From contig NC_060025.1 of the NCBI RefSeq assembly GCF_021134715.1, forward strand, positions 6,634,001-6,698,000: DNA of 64,000 nt, given 5' to 3'. The notes beneath the pieces were generated by a model, which was not told the DNA's origin, did not search any database, and saw nothing but the letters and a program-made list of their open reading frames with translations. This document shows, piece after piece, positions 57,315 to 64,000 of the stretch. Each line of letters starts with the position of its first letter. Positions within the stretch are counted from its first letter, which is position 1. Source of the stretch: Daphnia pulex. Its lineage: Eukaryota > Arthropoda > Branchiopoda > Diplostraca > Daphniidae. A program made the position numbers and the translations under genes.

Positions 57315-59601
57315 CTACTCAATATCTACAGCCCAGGGGTGTTGCAATCGTCCGTAATGGATATCGCTCATTGTTTTGAAGAATCGCTCGCTTAAGGAAG
57401 ATTCAGATCGAGGAATATTTAACTCTCGGCCCTGATAAGAAATACTTGATATCGGACACACAACACACGCAGTTCCAGCTCCAAAAATTTCCAGAACCTA
57501 AAATTCATAAAAATCTCAATAATTTAGACTTTTGAGTTAATAATTAATGAACGTACCCTCTTTTCTTCGTGCGCTTCAACCATTTCAGCCATTGTAATGG
57601 TACGCTCAACCACACGGAACTCTTTCCATTCACGGGCAAGTTCAAGCAAACTAAGTCGCGTTACTCCAGGCAAAATTAGCCCTTCAAGAGGTGGAGTCAC
57701 TAACTCACGTTCTTTAAAATATTTTAGAAATTTAGGTTTGAGTTGCATTTTTTAAATAATTGAATTTTGAAAATACCGCCAGCTTTATTCATCATGAATA
57801 CAAATATGTTCATGGTTCCAACTTCCGTCAACTGATGATCTGGTCCATACAGCCAGAGAACTTGCTGGTGTCCTAACAGTTCAGATTGTTTCTGGAGAAA
57901 GAAGAAAAATTAAAGTTATATTATTTCAAACTATCCTAACAATATCTTAAATTAATGAAACATGGAAGGTCTATTTTTGTTATGGTGCAGTTAAATATTT
58001 CTTATGGTTTGATCAATTACTAAAACAATGAATTTACTTGAATGTAAATTGTAGGAGCATAGTTTGCACCCATCTTCATGGCTCCACATCCTCCAGGCCA
58101 AGCTCGCACGTACTGAGGATCTGCTAATAGCGAAATTGGCTTGAAGCCTGAAGTGAAATAAGGGCCCACAGGACACAGAAGCACATAAAGTAATGCCTGG
58201 TTTGGACTAGCGACTCCCAGAGATGGCTATTTTTGTATTTAAATCGTTCAACAGAGAAAATAAGATTAGTATTAACTTCATTTTGTTTTATTGTATGAAC
58301 AATTTACTCACATCAGTTCCAATCAAGGTAGGTCTTATATAAAGACTAGATGTAGTGGAATGAGGAATCCACTCCCTGTCTATTTGAATTAATCTTTTAA
58401 TACATTTAATCATCTCATTGGCGTCAAACGTTGGCAGGGACGATCTTTTCGCTGTATTCAGCATGCGAGCCATGTTTCTATCCGGACGGAATAAACGTAA
58501 GCGACCATCCTCCCCACGGTATGCCTTCATTCCTTCAAACAACTACAAAATATACAAACATGGAAGTTAACAAGGTGACGGAATGATAATATAACTAGCA
58601 AATATGAAAACTGATACATTAGCACAAAATTCATTTTAAGATTGAGTACCTCAATGGCGTAGTGCAGAACTTTTGCCCCAGGATGAAGCTGAAGATTGTG
58701 CATAGGAGAAATAACTGGCTTCGCCCAACCTTTTTCTGAATCCCATGATACTTCAAGCATATGGTCGGTAAAGTACTTTCCAAAGACTAAAGCTGATGTC
58801 TCAGGCTTGGGATGGAGCTGGTCAGGTGTGCAAATCTTTTCCTCCAAGTCTGAATACTAATAATAAATAGACATAATTGGTTATGTGTTATCAGTAGACA
58901 CATGGAAAAACACAAGTCTGTTTATTTTACAATGGAAAAGAAAAGTTGTAACCTATAACATTGCAATATCTATTGTTATTAGTCCATTTAAAATAATGAA
59001 GTGAATTTTTAAAAAATTATTTCATACCTGGAAAGGCTGGTGAGTGGCTGCGCCTCGAACATTACGTAAATTTTGGAGAAACTATAAAAGAAAAACATTT
59101 TTCATTTCAAAAATAAACAGTGCTTGGCAATTCAAACAAAAATACAGAAACGAACGCCCTGTTGGAGTCGACTACTTTGGTCTATGTTGTCGATTCTCAC
59201 GACTACAGCCACCAATCAGAAGCGATTGGTCCAGTTCGTTTTTGCTAGGACTTAAATAGTCGGTGGAAGTCTTAGTACTCTTGGTGGTACGAATAGCTAC
59301 CAGACATTTAACCTACTCAAGATCCCCAAAAAACCACAGGAAGTCGAAACTAATGAAATTACAATGTCGCTATCGTATACACAGTGCAGCTGAAACAGCA
59401 AATGCCTTTGAGACTAAGTCGCCATGATTTTCGTCGCCAACATAAACCAATAATGAGGTGGATGAGTGCCAAAATATCTTTTAACTTAAATGTGTGGCTT
59501 AGTAGCAGAACATAAGCGTGCAAAAACACAATAAACGAATGATTTATTACCACCTTTTGAGGGTGGAGACGAACAGACAGAATTAATCCACGGACCGCCA
59601 T
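57315..59601 (-). CDS. BCAT: Branched-chain amino acid aminotransferase (BCAT)
   Basis: BCAT moves the amino group of Leu, Ile and Val to 2-oxoglutarate using PLP. Exons 59601-59554, 59081-59028, 58856-58650, 58542-58312, 58226-58038, 57891-57777, 57711-57557 and 57497-57315 give 393 codons plus stop, the usual size. The start ([20 protein letters not shown]) is basic with few acids, which suggests a mitochondrial targeting peptide; an upstream in-frame ATG at 59637 is possible. Family blocks: [27 protein letters not shown], the PLP-lysine region [37 protein letters not shown] and [12 protein letters not shown], the last being where mitochondrial BCAT has its redox CxxC; here C-V-V-C is kept. 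ACCAATCAGAAGCGATTGG (59210-59228) in the first intron holds CCAAT-type words in both orientations. Confidence 0.95.
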
Positions 59602-60619
59602 AGCACAATGAACAGGAGAGACTGTCGTGATCGTCAATTGGGAAACGGGGAAGCGGAAACTGCTCTGTGCGCATGCTCAGAGTCGGAGAAAAGAACCGGT
59701 CTCATCTTGATGTATATTATATAGACATCCAAGGCCTTTGTGTTAAATAACCCATGGGTGACCCTATGGGGTGCCTTTGACGTGTCGCCAACTCTTTCTC
59801 TTGTGAACCCCGGGTACCACGTAATAGGGTAGCTGAAAGTTGATGAGTTCAACGGCCTGCATATGATAGTTTGCTAGCGGCGCCAACGGCAAATCCAATG
59901 TAGGCTACGTACTCTACAGCGATAATGGTATTTAAATCGTGATGTGCTTCCAGCTACCTCAAATTATATATTAGAATTCCAACTCCTTTTTCCATTACGT
60001 ATGTAGAAATCCTACTGAATTTTTTCTAACGTTATGCGGTCTACACGCGTTATACTATTAGTGCTAGTCGTGGTCTGAATTTGTTTGCCAATGCGCCCGC
60101 CTTCAGTAAAACCTTTCTTCAACAATGAATTTGCCAAGCTATCTAATTTGCGTAGCTAAACAGAGTTAAATTATAGTCTCAAGAGAAAAATAAGGAATCC
60201 CAGAGGCCAGACTTACCTTATTTCGCCCGTGGTAATTTTGCTGTTAACTACGGTGACTAACCCCCTCACGTCAGGTGTTGGTGGCGAAACTTTACACATA
60301 AAAAAAATAAAAGTAATTCATGTTATCATAAGAAATGTTCCTCTCAAATAGCAGTTAACCCTTTTCAACGAAAAAAATGTTAAGTAGTGTATTTTTTATT
60401 TAGTTTCAATTTCAAAGCTAAGTGCTCCGTCAATAAAAAAAACACTTTATAATGCAAAATTGAAAATTTCGATCATAAAACATGTATCACGTCCGCATTT
60501 AATCTTTCATTAAATGCCGCACACAGTTGGAGGAAAAGATATTTTCTAAGAAAGAATAACATTCTTGAAGTAGATCAAATTGACACAAAATTTATTCATT
60601 TTTAATTTTGGAATACTTT
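59602..60619. other. BCAT-APC10 intergenic region
   Basis: It should hold the BCAT promoter and the APC10 3' UTR. No gene or repeat is recognised. Confidence 0.45.
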
Positions 60620-61400
60620 TTACTTTAGAGTGTTAAACATGCACATTTCTCGACTCAAGAATTGAAAATTTTGCAAGGGTTTGATCGCAACCATCGAATG
60701 TGAAACTGGGGAATGAACTCTAACATTTCGAAGATGAGTATCACGGCCACTTTGATGGTTACTCAATACAGCTAACTGCAGCATGAAAGTACGAATATAT
60801 CTGTAATGAATGACGAGGAAAGTGTAATTTAGTTCAAAATTGTAAAGGTAATATGTTCTGTTATACTACATACTTATCCTGAGCATCCTTCAGTGGGATT
60901 GCTATCCAACCGTTTGGCTCATTCAGTTCAATTACTTCAACTTCTTGCAAATCACTGAAACCTGTGCCAGCCCTTACAGATATTCTGTAAAAGTGTAAAC
61001 CAAATAAGAAAGAGAACAACTTTTGTAAATATTATAATTTTTCAATACCGACTAGGTGTATAACTTTCATCAGCCTTGTAATCTGCAAATATCCATATGT
61101 TTTGAATGGTTGTTTTCTTTCGAAACTGGATGTTTACCAAGTGTGGTAACTGACCGTCACTTTGCCAATATGTGTCTGTACTGTCATCACGGAGCTGGTC
61201 AATTCCAAAACCTTGAAAAACATAAGATTGAGTAGCTGGCTTAAACAATATAAGATGTCTGTAATTTATTTCATACCTGCTTTACACGAGGAAAGTGACC
61301 AAACTGCTTGATCTCCAACTTCAAGAATGCTTCCCTCTTTTTCTTCTTTCTTTGGATTAAACTCTTCCACAACTTCATCTGACACTGACGAATACGCCAT
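60620..61400 (-). CDS. APC10: Anaphase-promoting complex subunit 10 (APC10/Doc1)
   Basis: APC10 helps the anaphase-promoting complex recognise D-box substrates and extend ubiquitin chains. Exons 61400-61277, 61211-61049, 60984-60874 and 60800-60620 give 192 codons plus stop, close to the usual 185. Nearly the whole protein is the DOC domain, a jelly roll: GDQAVWSLSSCKAGFGIDQL, then STDTYWQSDGQLPHLVNIQF, YKADESYTPSRISVRAG, EPNGWIAIPL and the conserved RTFMLQLAVLSNHQSGRDTH with HLRNVRVHSP. The C-terminus does not end in the Ile-Arg tail typical of vertebrate APC10 (here FNTLK), so the APC3-binding tail differs or an alternative end exists. Confidence 0.95.
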
Positions 61401-62039
61401 TTTACCTATTTTATTCAAATGAAACCATCATTTTCAGTTAGTTACCCAATCGTTGCAATTTTTCTTTCTATGGTGGACGATTTCATTGAAATAGAATTCA
61501 GTAGAAATTGTTTAACCACAGACTTGTCAATTACTTACTTGATTTCACTAATGATATATCTTAAATATTAAGATGGTATCAAAACTTGTTTCATCACAAA
61601 GCTTTTGTTTTCTTTTTTAGTGCTCTTGAATCTTGATATTATCTCTGATACTGTCTCCATTCATTCACTTTTTCTGATTTTATTTTTAAAATCATCCGGC
61701 ATTGCCACGTCTGTAATCTAACAGTCCCTTCCCTTCTTGCTTCCGTTCGTATGCTTTGCCTAGTCGCTTCACTCCATACAGAAAATTCCTAACTGGAAAA
61801 GCTTGTTTTTTTGCGTGAAAGAGGCGGAGTTACAGATTGTTCCCTCCTTTTTGCTCTATATTGATTGGTCATTGGAAGTGGGCCTTTTTTTGTGATTGGG
61901 TGCGACCAGTCGCTAGAGGAGCTGTCATTGAAAGGACCGACTGAAATTTTGTAGCCAAGACTGTACGAGAATTTATCTATTCCGTGAAGCGACGAGGTTT
62001 TTTTTTACACAGGTAAATATACATACTATCACTTGGTTC
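61401..62039. promoter_or_regulatory. Divergent promoter region of APC10 and fucosyltransferase
   Basis: The two genes start head to head about 640-740 bp apart. ATTGG words (inverted CCAAT boxes) cluster at 61862-61900 (TTGATTGGTCATTGG, GTGATTGGGTG). Spacing and clustering suggest a shared promoter, but no start site is shown. Confidence 0.45.
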
Positions 62040-63985
62040 TTGAACTTGAAGATTTCAGTCAACAGGCAGCTGTCGTTGGAAACTGTTTGGTCCAAAAGTA
62101 TTCTTGTGCGTTGCGTGTCACGCTCGACGTTGATCATGCATATATTTAAGACGTTGTTTTCCCAGTTGGACCGCCATCGTGTCTTTTACCTTTTGTGGCT
62201 ACTCTTCTTACTCAACGTTTTCACCTTCAAACAACTGACATTAACCGAGGATGACGTTGATAGTAAAGAGTTGGTAGTTATCAAGCGCATTGACCGATCC
62301 GCTTTTCGGCAACTTGATATGAAGAAAATTCTTATGTGGAATCCGTGGTATGGCGACTTTGGGTTCGCATTGGATGATGATTTTGCCTTCAGGTATGCTA
62401 GAATTTAGAAGGGTTTTAATGTGGTTATAAATATTTTAATTCAAACATTTACTGCTGTGTGAAAGGTCTAAACTAGTAAACTGTATCAATATTTTAAGAC
62501 GTAGAAAGCACTACATTTATTTACTTTAGTGGCTAGTACAAAGGAACTGAAAAATTAAAAAATAATTACAATTCATTTATAGTTTAATGATATCAGATCA
62601 CGAGTGATGTATTTCTATTCTGTTTCACGCCAATGAATTTACTTTGCATCTAATATTGCCCCTCTCTTTCTATTTCGTTTATTAGTCGTGTCGGATGTAA
62701 ATTTACAAATTGTATCCTGTCTAAAAATAAGAACATAGTTACCCCAGAACGTGCAGATGCCATCGTCTTCCTTTATACCAACTTGTGTGAATTACCAAAA
62801 GTCCACGGGCGCCAAGAATACCAGCGATTTGTGTTGTTAACTGATGACCCCCCGATGTGCTATCCACGTAATTACTTCGAACGAAATAATCTTTTTGGAA
62901 GTTTCTTCAACTGGACAATCTCGTATCGAGAAAATGCCGACGTAACATGGAAAAGAGGCTGGATCGAGAAGCTGGACAAACCTACCAAGAAAAATTCTTT
63001 CTCACAGTAATCATTCTAAGTCAATTCATTTTAAAATATTTATTTTTATATATGAAATATGATTTGAAACATATCCGGAAGAGTTGTTTTGGTATCAACA
63101 CTATCTTTCCGCAGATGTTCACGCATATTATCGTTTGGTGAATTTAATAAATTCTTTTCTAAACAGAATGCGATTGCGAACAAACAAAAAGAAAAAGAAA
63201 CTAGTCGGTTGGTATGTCGCTCGCTGTGGGTCCATGAGCAAGCGAGAAGGATACATCAACGAGTTGAAAGTATATACGTGGAGCATATGTACATAAAAAG
63301 GATGAGGATATGAATCAAATGTTGTTTTGTTTGTTTTGTGTATATGACAGGAATATATACAGGTGGATAGTTTCGGTCCGTGCGGAAATTTGAGCTGCCC
63401 AGAAACAAACGGATCGCCCGGGGAAGCTCTACAACCTTGCCTTGATATGCTAGCAGATAACTACAAATTCGTACTGGCATTCGAACGTTTCATCTGCGAT
63501 GATTTCGTCACCAAAAGATTTTTTGATCTCCTCAGTCGCGACACAGTTCCTATTGTCTTTGGGTAAGGAAAAGAATCGATTCATTTTTTACTTGTAATTA
63601 AATTCACAGGTTATATTTATTCCTGGGTGTAATACTGTAATACCTATTGATTCACATTATTATACAGAGGTGCAGACTATACTCGAATAGCACCACCACA
63701 TTCCTTCGTTGATGCTCTTTCATTCAATCCAAGACAGTTAGCTGATCGTTTATTAGAACTTGACAAAAGTGACCGCCAATACTATCGACACTTTTGGTGG
63801 AAAGATTTTTACCAGGTAACTCCTCCGTTAATAAAAATGTTAACATATAATTCAATATAAATGTTAAAAAAAAAAAACAGGTACATTCTGGATATCAAGA
63901 GTTATCTACTCGTCCGTTTTGCGACTTGTGCGAAAAGCTAAATAGCAATCTACCACGCAAAGTTTATCGGTACGAAATTCGATAG
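62040..63985 (+). CDS. Alpha-1,3-fucosyltransferase (GT10)
   Basis: A Golgi enzyme that adds fucose from GDP-fucose to N-glycans or other acceptors. Exons 62040-62392, 62686-63006, 63167-63269, 63351-63562, 63668-63815 and 63881-63985 give 413 codons plus stop. A start at 62136 (381 residues) suits a type II membrane protein better, because it puts the anchor (VFYLLWLLFLLNVFTF) near the N-terminus. Then come ILMWNPWYG, CILSKNKN, DAIVFLYTNLCELPK, FNWTISYREN, KKLVGWYVARCGSMSKRE, EYIQVDSFGPCG, the strongly conserved donor-binding region YKFVLAFERFICDDFVTKRF with PIVFGGADYTRIAPPHSF, and a C-terminal Cys pair (CDLCEKL). The exon 2-3 junction is the least certain. The acceptor is unknown. Confidence 0.88.
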
Positions 63986-64000
63986 TTATAATTAGTCATA

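Overview
The window is animal nuclear DNA, most likely from a branchiopod crustacean such as Daphnia. I infer this from short introns (often 50-100 bp) with GT/AG borders, animal-only genes (dystroglycan, CRMP, SAMTOR, QSOX), BEL/Pao, Ty3/gypsy and I-type retrotransposons, and a CRMP gene with the paired dihydropyrimidinase/CRMP exons known from arthropods. Species cannot be fixed from sequence alone, and all family names rest on recognition by eye, not on searches.

Positions 1-9.8 kb are a nest of retroelements: a decayed I-type non-LTR element (+), then a decayed gypsy element (-) whose gag is split by a young gag-only BEL/Pao element with apparently identical LTRs and a 5-bp target duplication. 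Positions 9.8-16.2 kb are a mosaic of host-gene scraps (Slo2/KCNT potassium channel, SDR dehydrogenase in two places, ethanolamine-phosphate phospho-lyase, PRPF39), a tandem pair of small membrane-protein genes, and a non-LTR RNase H scrap. A 164-bp foldback element follows.

Positions 16,587-21,710 form a 5.1-kb palindrome. Its outer arms look identical and its inner arms are clearly diverged. The right arm runs into an intact QSOX gene; the left arm holds a truncated mirror copy.

From 21.1 kb on the window is gene dense: QSOX (+), RPAP2 (+), dystroglycan (-), PNO1 (+), a Gln-rich C2H2 zinc-finger gene (-), SAMTOR/BMT2 (+), CRMP/DHP (-), BCAT (-), APC10 (-) and an alpha-1,3-fucosyltransferase (+). 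For each of these the inferred exon lengths sum to a whole number of codons, which supports the models. A full-length, apparently intact BEL/Pao element (7.9 kb, LTRs apparently identical) sits inside a coding exon of the zinc-finger gene, with a 5-bp duplication; removing it restores the frame.

The genes do not form one pathway. They are ordinary housekeeping and signalling genes: disulfide formation, Pol II CTD handling, ribosome maturation, mTORC1 methionine sensing, cytoskeletal signalling or pyrimidine breakdown, branched-chain amino acid catabolism, cell-cycle ubiquitination and glycan fucosylation. The unusual content is structural: the palindrome, the gene-scrap mosaic, the young retrotransposons and the dual-function CRMP locus.
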